14,580 nt of DNA from CAYVXE01 sp964455375 (GTDB lineage Bacteria > Zhuqueibacterota > Zhuqueibacteria > Oceanimicrobiales > Oceanimicrobiaceae). Position 1 is the stretch's first letter. Each line of letters starts with the position of its first letter. The position numbers and the translations under genes were made by a program. Under the pieces are notes generated by a model. It had not been told where the DNA came from. It ran no database searches and worked only from the letters and a program-made list of their open reading frames with translations. Shown here piece by piece: positions 7,404 to 13,897 of this stretch. The stretch is taken from contig CAYVXE010000104.1 of assembly GCA_964455375.1 (NCBI GenBank), positions 1 to 14,580 of the forward strand. Reading direction: 5' to 3'.

Positions 7404-7571
7404 CTTTACTCCTCCCGAGAAGGATTTGCAATGATGCATATTTACAAATGAATTATTTTTCATGAAATTAAGTTTGAACATTTCGCCTCCAAACAATTTT
7501 GTGTAAATCCTTCAAATTCGTTGAATGTGTGTTCCCTTCTTTTTCAGTTCCTCTGAATCGGACAAACCAAT
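7404..7571 (-). promoter_or_regulatory. Esterase leader and promoter region
   Basis: This region, about 170 nt, lies between the tpx terminator and the re-assigned esterase start. It must carry the esterase promoter because the intrinsic terminator lies just upstream. It includes the rejected N-terminal extension of the esterase frame. I see no hexamer pair good enough to name as the promoter. Confidence 0.35.
7409..7416 (-). promoter_or_regulatory. Ribosome binding site deciding the TTG start of the esterase
   Basis: The minus strand reads GGGAGGAG followed by TAAAG and then TTG at 7403-7401. GGAGG is 7 nt from the start codon. Translation from this TTG starts directly with a classical signal peptide. 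A second GGAGG (7486-7490) sits only 4 nt before the upstream ATG at 7481, so a longer form cannot be fully excluded. Confidence 0.75.
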
Positions 7572-7603
7572 TAAAATAAAAAAAGGCTCTTTATGAGCCT
7601 TTT
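7572..7603 (-). terminator. Intrinsic terminator of tpx
   Basis: On the minus strand a perfect 9-bp stem, AAAAGGCTC/GAGCCTTTT, closes a 5-nt ATAAA loop and is followed directly by a T-rich run (TTTATTTTAA). It starts 20 nt beyond the tpx stop codon. This is a textbook rho-independent terminator and separates tpx from the esterase gene. Confidence 0.92.
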
Positions 7604-7623
7604 GAAAAATCTTTTTTGAAAAA

Positions 7624-8148
7624 CTATTTTGTGGCAACTTTGTTCACGGCACCAACTGCGGCATCGTAGTTGGGATGCTCACCAATTTCACGTACATATT
7701 CCACATACTGTACAACATCGTTTTTATCTATGACAAAAACTGCCCGGCTGAGTAAACGCAGTTCTTTTATCCATGTGCCGTACGCCTGTGCAAAACTCAT
7801 ATCCCGATGATCAGAAAGGAGCTTCACATTTTCAATCCCAGCAATACCACACCAGCGGTTTTGTGCTGTTGGCAAATCACAACTGACTGTATATACCACA
7901 ACATTATCCGGGAAATCTGCTCCTTTATCACTAAATTTTCTAGTTTCCTTATCGCACAGGGGTGTGTCCAATGAAGGTACGGACAAGACTAAACGTACTT
8001 TACCGTGGTCTGTAGCTAAATTAACTTCCGACAAATCCCCTGCCAACACGCTAAAATCCGGCGCTTTATCACCAACACTTATTGCTTCTCCCATGAGGGT
8101 TAACGGATTTCCATTCAATGTCACTGCGCCCGTTCTTTCCGCCGGCAT
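7624..8148 (-). CDS. tpx: Thiol peroxidase Tpx (atypical 2-Cys peroxiredoxin)
   Basis: Tpx reduces hydrogen peroxide and organic hydroperoxides using thioredoxin. The 174-aa product fits the family (E. coli Tpx is 168 aa) and has its hallmark start AERTGAVTLNGNPLTLMG. The peroxidatic cysteine is Cys65 in SLDTPLCD, with Thr62 and Pro63 in the active-site motif. The resolving cysteine is Cys100 in AQNRWCG. An additional Cys90 (SCDLP) is present. Start choice: the ATG at 8148 has GGAGG 5 nt upstream and matches the family N-terminus. A longer reading from 8229 would add 27 non-conserved residues and run through the promoter. It has its own likely promoter (8201-8229) with a direct repeat and a strong terminator, so it appears monocistronic. 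Cytoplasmic. Confidence 0.97.
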   Translation of the reverse strand: MPAERTGAVTLNGNPLTLMGEAISVGDKAPDFSVLAGDLSEVNLATDHGKVRLVLSVPSLDTPLCDKETRKFSDKGADFPDNVVVYTVSCDLPTAQNRWCGIAGIENVKLLSDHRDMSFAQAYGTWIKELRLLSRAVFVIDKNDVVQYVEYVREIGEHPNYDAAVGAVNKVATK

Positions 8149-8174
8149 TGAAACCTCCATTAATTTATAACTTG

Positions 8175-8217
8175 AAATACATGTTTTCTTGATAGCCGAT
8201 AATATACGTGTTTTCTT
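8175..8217. repeat. Direct repeat overlapping the tpx promoter
   Basis: Two 16-bp copies, AAATACATGTTTTCTT (8175-8190) and ATATACGTGTTTTCTT (8202-8217), match at 14 of 16 positions and start 27 bp apart. One covers the -10 and spacer of the predicted tpx promoter and the other the start of the leader. This placement suits binding of a repressor or redox regulator as two units, but no known box is recognised. Confidence 0.5.
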
Positions 8218-8229
8218 ACCTGCTTGCAA
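8201..8229 (-). promoter_or_regulatory. Predicted sigma-70-type promoter of tpx
   Basis: Minus strand: TTGCAA (8229-8224, 4 of 6 to TTGACA), a 17-nt spacer, then TATATT (8206-8201, 5 of 6 to TATAAT). The predicted transcript starts near 8194, giving a leader of about 46 nt before the tpx ATG. It lies in the 87-nt gap after the UspA-domain gene. Confidence 0.55.
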
Positions 8230-8235
8230 GACAAA

Positions 8236-8703
8236 TTAGTCTTCATCGATAATTTTTACTTCGCACGGAGCTTTTTGTTTGAGAGTTTTTACTAATGAGC
8301 CGAAAATGATGCGTGACAGGTCTGACCGTTTTCTGCGGATGATTAGGATGGTATCAGGTTGTTCTTGTTGGGTGATTTTAAGAGAGTCTTCTAAAATGGA
8401 GCCTTTTTTTATGATCGAGCGTACAGGTATTTTTAATTTGTGTGCCCTATTTTTAATCTCCTGTATTTTGGATTTTGCCTGCAGCTCATATTCTGCGAGC
8501 AATGATTCGAAAAAATGTTCTGACGGCCGGCCGCCGATCCAGCCTTCGTTTGTGAGTTTATTGACGATTTTATCGGCGTATTCTGTGTCGAGAATAAAAA
8601 GCACCAAAAGTTCGGCGTTTTCTGCCTGAGCCATCCGGAATGCTTCCTCGGTAATTTTAGGCGTGTTTCTGAGCAATGATAAGATGAGTAATATTTTTTT
8701 CAT
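8236..8703 (-). CDS. UspA-domain universal stress protein
   Basis: This is a small cytoplasmic protein of the universal stress protein superfamily (155 aa, single domain). The fold pattern is visible: a first beta-strand KKILLILSLL, then TPKITEEAFRMAQAENAELLVLFIL (helix plus strand), KIPVRSIIKKGSI and TILIIRRKR. The C-terminal GSLVKTLKQKAPCEVKII corresponds to the usual GSxxxxxxxxxxCPVxVV end. The ATP-binding loop pattern G-2x-G-9x-G-S is largely lost (RRKRSDLSRIIFGS), so nucleotide binding is doubtful. The ATG at 8703 has AGGA at good spacing; a longer in-frame reading to 8757 overlaps the preceding gene and is not supported. It starts 10 nt after the transporter stop codon, so the two are almost certainly cotranscribed; Usp domains often accompany membrane transporters and may modulate them. 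Confidence 0.85.
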   Translation of the reverse strand: MKKILLILSLLRNTPKITEEAFRMAQAENAELLVLFILDTEYADKIVNKLTNEGWIGGRPSEHFFESLLAEYELQAKSKIQEIKNRAHKLKIPVRSIIKKGSILEDSLKITQQEQPDTILIIRRKRSDLSRIIFGSLVKTLKQKAPCEVKIIDED

Positions 8704-8713
8704 AGTATCCTTT

Positions 8714-10138
8714 TTAAAAAGTAAATCCAAGCATCGGCCAATACAAGAAGATAGCAAGCATAAAAAATATCAGGGCTACAATTTTGAGAATGAATCCGCT
8801 GATGAATGTGTCCTGCAAACGAACAAATCCGGATGAAAAAGCAATGGCTGTAGCTGGAGTTCCCATGGGTAACTGAAAGGCCAAACCTGAAGGGACTGTG
8901 AGCACCAGGGTGATCAATTTTGGGTCGATGTTGTAATCAACAGCCAGTCCCAAAGCTAGAGGCATCATAAGAGCAACCACTGCCGTATTGCTGATCGCTT
9001 CGGTCAAAAACAGAGAGATGAAACAAAGAGCGATCATAAGCATCGATGATGAGTGGACGAAATATCCAAGCGATTGTTCGGCGAGCCAGTGTGCCGCGCC
9101 GGTCATGTCCATGACGAAGCCGAGACAAATAGCGCCGCCATACATTAGAAAAATACCCCAGTTGACATCCTCCTCAACTTCTTTCCATTGCAAGAGTTTA
9201 AAAACGAATGCCAGAACGACCGCGGCAATAGCGATATTTGCCAGACCCAGTTCTTCTCCTAAAAAAATCCAGAATAAAATCGTCAGCAACATTAAGAAAC
9301 CAAGCGCCTTTTCGCGACCCGTAATGGTCTCCAGACTTTCCTGCTTTTTCTTTAATGCTGCTTGTGCGCCCTTGATGTCCGAAATTTCCCAGGTGAACAT
9401 TTTCTTAAGTAAAAAGTAAGCGACGACCAACATCAGTACAACAATGGGCAGGGTGGCGGTCGCCCACTCCACAAAGCCAATGCTGGTTTGGGTGGTTTGC
9501 TGCAAAATTCCCAGCGCCAGCGGCGCACGGGCGCCACCCAAAAAAGTCGCAATGCCGCCGATAATACAGCCCCATGTCATAGCCAGTACCAGGGCTTTAC
9601 CATAATTACTGCGGAACGATTTCAATTTAAGGGCATCGGCAACGTCCATGACGATGGGAAACATCATCGCCGCAACGGCATGCTCAGACATCCAGAAAGA
9701 TAAAAATGCCGACAGGGTCAAAAAACTGACCAGCAGATGTTTTGGTGATTTACCAAAATGCCGGAGAGTCAACAATGCAATGCGTGTACTCAACCCGGAA
9801 CGCATGAGACCCGACGCCAAAATAAAGGCACCCAAAATAAAAAAGATGGCTTCGTTGCCGAACAGAGCGTAGGATTGTGCCGTTGTCAGGACGTTGGTGA
9901 GTGGGAATAAAATAACCACCAGGAGGCTCGTAATCATCAGCGGCAGGGCGTGAGTAACCCAGAGAATAATTGCCACGACAAAAATAGCGATGGTTTTTTG
10001 TGCTTCGGGGGTTAGCCCCTGCGGCGTGGGCATATAAATAATCGCAATGAAAATAAGAATGGACAACACGATGCTCGCGGGCCGCATTGTTTTTTTAATT
10101 GTTAACGCGAGAGAAGATTGTTCAATGAGTTGACTCAT
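8714..10138 (-). CDS. DASS/SLC13-type anion transporter with unusual first SNT motif
   Basis: This 474-aa inner-membrane protein of the divalent anion:Na+ symporter (DASS, SLC13) family has about eleven hydrophobic segments. The family imports dicarboxylates, citrate, sulfate or related anions. Two re-entrant hairpin regions are expected to carry Ser-Asn-Thr motifs for sodium and substrate. The second is intact (S383-N384-T385 in TEAISNTAVVALMMP), but the first reads S151-E152-H153 in FWMSEHAVAAMMFP. The later PSGLAFQLPMGTPATAIAFSSG (416-437) matches the conserved C-terminal hairpin. Loss of Asn and Thr in motif one could change sodium use or substrate, and His/Glu suggest possible proton coupling; this is inference. 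The upstream ribosome site is weak (AAGAGAAA). It lies 52 nt after the glycosylase gene and 10 nt before usp. Confidence 0.9.
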   Translation of the reverse strand: MSQLIEQSSLALTIKKTMRPASIVLSILIFIAIIYMPTPQGLTPEAQKTIAIFVVAIILWVTHALPLMITSLLVVILFPLTNVLTTAQSYALFGNEAIFFILGAFILASGLMRSGLSTRIALLTLRHFGKSPKHLLVSFLTLSAFLSFWMSEHAVAAMMFPIVMDVADALKLKSFRSNYGKALVLAMTWGCIIGGIATFLGGARAPLALGILQQTTQTSIGFVEWATATLPIVVLMLVVAYFLLKKMFTWEISDIKGAQAALKKKQESLETITGREKALGFLMLLTILFWIFLGEELGLANIAIAAVVLAFVFKLLQWKEVEEDVNWGIFLMYGGAICLGFVMDMTGAAHWLAEQSLGYFVHSSSMLMIALCFISLFLTEAISNTAVVALMMPLALGLAVDYNIDPKLITLVLTVPSGLAFQLPMGTPATAIAFSSGFVRLQDTFISGFILKIVALIFFMLAIFLYWPMLGFTF

Positions 10139-10190
10139 TTTCTCTTTTAACCAGTTTCTCCAGGAAGAGTCCCGGGGTTAGCAACCAAAT

Positions 10191-11036
10191 TTATTGTACC
10201 GTGGACCAGTCCACAAAAAAGGTGCGTTGTGGCGGTTGACATTTGGGACAAAAAAACGCATCGTAGCCTAGCACTCCGGTACACCGAATGACGCTGCCGC
10301 ATGTTGGGCAGCCTTGGTTTTTGCGATTTCTAATTTTCAAATGGTTTCTGACTTTTATTTCAACAGGTTGCTGCGCTTTTTCAACCTGCTCAATTCCCCA
10401 TTTCATAACCTTGCAGATACTTTGGTACAGTTTTATTTTCCGAGTATCATCCAATTGATAACAAAATGTTTTCGGATGAATCCCGGCAGCAAAGAGAATT
10501 TCGTCCGCGTAAGCATTGCCAATGGCGCTCAGGATTTCCTGTGTCATCAGAAAAACCCGGACTTGTTTTCTCTGTTTCTTTATGAGCTGCATGAACAGTT
10601 CGGGGGTAAATGCAGAACTTAGTATGTCGACTCCCTGCTGGTCGAATCTTGGAATGGCCGCTGTTGCCCCGTGATTTATAAAATAAACCTTGCCCATTTT
10701 TTTATCATCCAAATAATGCAAAACCTTGGTGGTTTTTAAATGGATTGACAGGCACAATCCTCGTCCCGGTTTGGCGGCAGAAGAGGTCAACTTAAATTTA
10801 CCTGCTAACATCGGATGTACGATCATGTCCAGATCATGGCTCAGGGAAAATACGATGAAAGGACCATGACGTTTTACATCGAGAAAGGTTGCGTTTTTGA
10901 GCGAGTCCTGTATTTTCTCAGGCACCAGAATTCTCAGGATAATCGGCTCTTTAATCGAAACATCGGCAACGATTTGACCTACAATTTCAGTTTTGAGTTT
11001 CTTTTGAATGTAAACTAAATCCGGCAGCTCTGGCAT
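10191..11036 (-). CDS. Divergent Fpg/Nei-family DNA glycosylase homologue
   Basis: The 281-aa protein has the Fpg/MutM-Nei fold. The N-terminal MPELPDL keeps the catalytic Pro2 and Glu3. The H2TH region includes LSAIGNAYADEILFAAGIHP (169-188) with the phosphate-contacting N174. The C-terminal zinc finger has cysteines at 243, 246, 263 and 266. Several residues important in classical 8-oxoguanine enzymes differ. By alignment to E. coli Fpg as I know it, the beta-turn lysine (K57) is a proline (P59 in KRHGPF), the void-filling Arg109 and Phe111 are Lys and Met (DDKKMG), and the zinc-finger Arg (R258) is Tyr. Lesion specificity is therefore uncertain; base-excision repair of another damaged base is the best guess. 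No Shine-Dalgarno site precedes the start, which lies 24 nt after the sigma-54 activator stop. Confidence 0.88.
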   Translation of the reverse strand: MPELPDLVYIQKKLKTEIVGQIVADVSIKEPIILRILVPEKIQDSLKNATFLDVKRHGPFIVFSLSHDLDMIVHPMLAGKFKLTSSAAKPGRGLCLSIHLKTTKVLHYLDDKKMGKVYFINHGATAAIPRFDQQGVDILSSAFTPELFMQLIKKQRKQVRVFLMTQEILSAIGNAYADEILFAAGIHPKTFCYQLDDTRKIKLYQSICKVMKWGIEQVEKAQQPVEIKVRNHLKIRNRKNQGCPTCGSVIRCTGVLGYDAFFCPKCQPPQRTFFVDWSTVQ

Positions 11037-11060
11037 AAATGTTGTGATTTAATTTTGATG

Positions 11061-12596
11061 TTATGCTGTTTGGTCGATCTTGTATCGTTCAATCTTGTTC
11101 AGCAAGCCTCTGCGGCTGAGTCCGAGATAGTCCGCTGCTTTTGTACGGTTGCGGTTGAATTTTTCCAAAGCTTCCGTGACCATGTGCCGCTCGAGATCCT
11201 CCACTGCCTGTGGTAACTTTGTGATATGGTTTACTACAGACGTTCCCGTAACCTTTGTCGATACAATTTCTTCCGGCAGTAAGTCGTGCTCAGCAAGCTT
11301 TTGATCCGGTTCCGCCAGGGTGACAACGTGTTCTGTTGCGTTTTCCAATTCTCTTATATTGCCCGGCCAGTTATATTGCAGCAGCAGTTTCAGCGTTTCT
11401 TTCGTAAAACCTTGTAAAGATTTTTTCAGATCGTGGTTAAATTTTTTCAGAAAATGGTTAGCGAGCAGGGGGATATCAGTACTGCGTTCCCGGAGTGCGG
11501 GCAGTTTGATGACGATCACTTTCAGACGAAAATACAAATCTTCCCGGAATGTCCCTTCTTCCACACATCGGGCTAAATCTCTGCTCGACGCACATAAAAT
11601 CCGGACGTTGATTTTGGTTGTGTTTGTTCCACCCACAGGCCGAATTTCACTTTCCTGAATCGCTCTGAGTAATTTAGCCTGCAAAGCAGAGGTCGTATTA
11701 TTGATTTCATCCAAAAATAACGTGCCGCCGTCAGCCACCAGAAACAACCCTTTTTTACTTTCGGCTGCTCCGGTAAATGCCCCTTTTACATGGCCGAACA
11801 ATTCGCTCTCCAGCAGGTTTTCCGGCAGTGCACCGCAGTCCACAGCCACAAAACGGTGTTTCAGTCTCGGACTGTTATAATGAATTGCACGGGCGATAAG
11901 TTCCTTGCCGGTACCGCTCGGTCCCTGAATCAGAACCCGCGCATCGGTAGGAATGACTTTTTCCAACAGCTTAAATATTTTCTGCATTTCCGGACTGTGC
12001 CCGATGATTTCGTGAAACGCGTACTTGCGTTGAATTTCCTCCCTCAAATATCGATTTTCATCTTCTAATGATTTTAGCAACTCCACCTGCTCCAGTGTGT
12101 TTGCAGACTGTGAAGCAACGATATTGACCAATTGTAAATCACTCTGCTTGAATGACCGTTCGTTTTCCGTATTGTGCAAAATCAACACACCAAGGACTCG
12201 GGCGCGGGATTGAATGGGTGCCGCCAGTACCGATTTGAAGGGGTAATTTAAAATGTTTAATCCTTTAAAGCGATCATCTAAAAGGATGTCATTTACCAGC
12301 AAAGACTGTTGGTGCTTCAACAACCAGCCGGCGACGACCATGCACATTTTTTGGATGACCGCCTCCTCTTTGTTGTCTCCGAGCCTGACCAGGGTTGTAA
12401 ATTTCTGGTCTGTTTCCGATTTAGATAAAAGGATGGATCCCTGTACTGCACCGGTTATTTCGGTTGTGGTGGTGATAATTGCATTGATAATGTCATCTAT
12501 GTCTGTTGTGGAAGATATCTTCAGCGCTAATTTATTGAGAAGCTGCAGCTCTTGCAGTGACGGGTGGATATTTTTGAAAGCGTCTGAATGCGCCAT
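11061..12596 (-). CDS. GAF-domain sigma-54-dependent transcriptional activator
   Basis: The 511-aa enhancer-binding protein activates RNA polymerase carrying sigma-54. The domain order is an N-terminal GAF sensor domain (about 28-172), a short coiled linker (170-192), a AAA+ domain (about 196-425) and a C-terminal Fis-type helix-turn-helix (about 465-507, NRTKAADYLGLSRRGLLNKI). The AAA+ motifs are all present: Walker A GPSGTGKE (225-232), the sigma-54-contacting GAFTGA loop (272-277), Walker B GGTLFLDE (290-297) and WPGNIREL (410-417). With a GAF domain and no receiver domain, it probably senses a small ligand, redox state or gas rather than phosphorylation, as NorR and NifA do. The signal is unknown. 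The start codon lacks a Shine-Dalgarno site and is preceded by a 23-bp quasi-palindrome. I found no clear sigma-54 promoter in the window's gaps, so the targets may be elsewhere. Confidence 0.95.
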   Translation of the reverse strand: MAHSDAFKNIHPSLQELQLLNKLALKISSTTDIDDIINAIITTTTEITGAVQGSILLSKSETDQKFTTLVRLGDNKEEAVIQKMCMVVAGWLLKHQQSLLVNDILLDDRFKGLNILNYPFKSVLAAPIQSRARVLGVLILHNTENERSFKQSDLQLVNIVASQSANTLEQVELLKSLEDENRYLREEIQRKYAFHEIIGHSPEMQKIFKLLEKVIPTDARVLIQGPSGTGKELIARAIHYNSPRLKHRFVAVDCGALPENLLESELFGHVKGAFTGAAESKKGLFLVADGGTLFLDEINNTTSALQAKLLRAIQESEIRPVGGTNTTKINVRILCASSRDLARCVEEGTFREDLYFRLKVIVIKLPALRERSTDIPLLANHFLKKFNHDLKKSLQGFTKETLKLLLQYNWPGNIRELENATEHVVTLAEPDQKLAEHDLLPEEIVSTKVTGTSVVNHITKLPQAVEDLERHMVTEALEKFNRNRTKAADYLGLSRRGLLNKIERYKIDQTA

Positions 12597-12601
12597 AATA
12601 A

Positions 12602-12624
12602 AAGATATACTTAAAGAGTATCTT
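12602..12624. promoter_or_regulatory. Quasi-palindrome just upstream of the sigma-54 activator
   Basis: The 23 bp between the DUF6588-like gene stop and the activator start form an imperfect palindrome centred at 12613: AAGATA arms outside, CTT/AAG inside, with 9 of 11 arm positions paired. It ends 5 nt from the ATG, exactly where a ribosome site would be expected. It could be an operator for autoregulation or an RNA hairpin limiting translation. Confidence 0.4.
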
Positions 12625-12626
12625 GT

Positions 12627-13700
12627 TTAACGAATAGAAAAACCGACACCAGCGGTAACAACAGGATAGTTTGAGAAAGAATAACCGGCATACACTGACA
12701 ACACAATTAGTTCAAGTTTCAGACCGGTATTCACATGAAGTGTATTCGGCCCATCAAAAGAAAGGTTGACCGGATCCTGAAAATCCTGAATAATCCGGTT
12801 GCCAAAAACGGGCTCAATGAGCGTTACCGGGTAATTGCCTTTGAGTTTCAAGTCGACATTTGAGGTTTCGATACCGACACTGCCCCAAATCGTCAATACG
12901 GATAGCTTTTTTGAAGCGAGCAGATTGAAGGTAACGGAAGTGGCCTCAAGGTCAACCCGTTGATTTTCATACGTCGCTCCTGTTTGAATGGCATTGGGGT
13001 CGGGGAGCACCTCTAAATCCGCTGTAGCCTGAAACTTCGTCACACCGGCCATGACTGCGAGGTCAAACGGCAGCAAGCTGCCACCCGGAAGCCATTGTGT
13101 CAAATTATGTTTAACACCAAATCCGAACATTTGCAGCTTGCCCACCTCATTACTAATTTTTACTTCCGGGAAATAGCGCACAATTAAATCTGTATTTAAG
13201 AAGAGCCCGAGTGACCCCTGCACCATTAAAGACGGGACGTATCTGAATCCAATCCCCTGAGGCATCGTCAGTGTACCGATTATTTCCGGTTGTCCTGTTA
13301 ACGGATTCTCTAAAATTATATTTAAATCCGGTCCGTCAGTTTCATCACCAACGATGGTTGGGGTGTTGGGATCGGCAGCAGGATTGCTGAGAACCAGGTT
13401 CTGCAAACCCAAATCATTGATGCTAAAGGTTTTTGCATCTTCCGGCGCCACGGCCGCATTGCCTGAAACCGTGATGTCAAACCCGAGAAAATGGTGTGTT
13501 TTAGCAGACGAATACCAGCCATTGTTTAGATCGGCGCCGAAGCCTTTGCCGAAAGGTTCGAGGTACGCCTGAATTAATGAGTTCGCATCATCCACACCGG
13601 CGCGCAGCAATTCATCGATATTATCAATTTGAGCAAAAACATTTTGAAAACTTCCCGCCAAAAAACAAACAAGCAAAAAAATCTGTACTTTGCGAATCAT
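12627..13700 (-). CDS. DUF6588-like envelope protein of unknown function
   Basis: This 357-aa precursor has a signal peptide (about residues 1-23, cleavage near VFA-QI) and a beta-rich mature part typical of an outer-membrane barrel. After a helical start (IDELLRAGVDDANSLIQAYLEPFGKGFGADLNNGWYSSAKTHHFLGFD), which I associate with the DUF6588 family, the rest is alternating strands. It includes GIGFRYVPSLMVQGSLGLFLNTDLIVRYFP and a last segment ending GVGFSIR. No enzyme motif is visible. The start is supported by AAGGAG upstream of the ATG. A consensus -35 (TTGACA) lies in the divergent region and a leader hairpin lies between promoter and start. It ends 30 nt before the sigma-54 activator, so the two may be cotranscribed. 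The function is unknown; the family name is from memory. Confidence 0.75.
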   Translation of the reverse strand: MIRKVQIFLLVCFLAGSFQNVFAQIDNIDELLRAGVDDANSLIQAYLEPFGKGFGADLNNGWYSSAKTHHFLGFDITVSGNAAVAPEDAKTFSINDLGLQNLVLSNPAADPNTPTIVGDETDGPDLNIILENPLTGQPEIIGTLTMPQGIGFRYVPSLMVQGSLGLFLNTDLIVRYFPEVKISNEVGKLQMFGFGVKHNLTQWLPGGSLLPFDLAVMAGVTKFQATADLEVLPDPNAIQTGATYENQRVDLEATSVTFNLLASKKLSVLTIWGSVGIETSNVDLKLKGNYPVTLIEPVFGNRIIQDFQDPVNLSFDGPNTLHVNTGLKLELIVLSVYAGYSFSNYPVVTAGVGFSIR

Positions 13701-13735
13701 CCTATTCTCCTTTTCATTTCATCCGTAAAATTATA

Positions 13736-13772
13736 TTCAGAATAGTTGAATGGGGTCACTTTCAATTCTGAA
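13736..13772 (-). promoter_or_regulatory. Leader hairpin in the DUF6588-like gene's 5' UTR
   Basis: TTCAGAA (13736-13742) plus TTGAA (13746-13750) pair with TTCAA (13761-13765) plus TTCTGAA (13766-13772). This gives a 12-bp stem with a 3-nt bulge and a 10-nt loop. It lies inside the predicted leader, about 25 nt before the ribosome site. It may stabilise the mRNA or serve as a regulator binding site in DNA. Confidence 0.5.
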
Positions 13773-13787
13773 CACAGTACACATTAG

Positions 13788-13815
13788 AATTTAAAAGCTT
13801 CCGGCGGATTGTCAA
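13788..13815 (-). promoter_or_regulatory. Predicted promoter of the DUF6588-like gene
   Basis: Minus strand: a perfect TTGACA (13815-13810), a 16-nt spacer and TAAATT (13793-13788, 4 of 6 to TATAAT). Transcription would start near 13781, giving a leader of about 80 nt that contains a hairpin. Confidence 0.5.
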
Positions 13816-13834
13816 GTTAATTTTACGACTTGAC
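13811..13834. repeat. Inverted repeat in the divergent promoter region
   Basis: GTCAAGT (13811-13817) and ACTTGAC (13828-13834) are a perfect 7-bp inverted repeat with a 10-bp spacer. The arms overlap the -35 element of the minus-strand promoter (TTGACA) and a plus-strand TTGACT (13830-13835) followed, after 17 nt, by TAATTT (13853-13858). It may simply be two facing -35 hexamers, or an operator shared by both genes. Confidence 0.45.
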
Positions 13835-13897
13835 TTTAGAACTTAAAGCGGTTAATTTTCATAAAATTCAGGAAATTATGATTTAGTTGAGAATCGC

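Noticed and set aside
8149..8229. N-terminal extension of Tpx by 27 residues
   Set aside because: The extension is not part of the family, overlaps the predicted promoter, and the ATG at 8148 has a proper GGAGG.
8704..8757. N-terminal extension of the UspA-domain protein
   Set aside because: It would overlap the transporter's 3' end and lacks a ribosome site; the ATG at 8703 has one and starts at the first beta-strand.
13736..13897. Sigma-54 promoter (GG-N10-GC) in the divergent region
   Set aside because: No TGGCAC-N5-TTGCA-like pair is present on either strand; sigma-70-type hexamers fit better. None was found by eye in the other gaps either.
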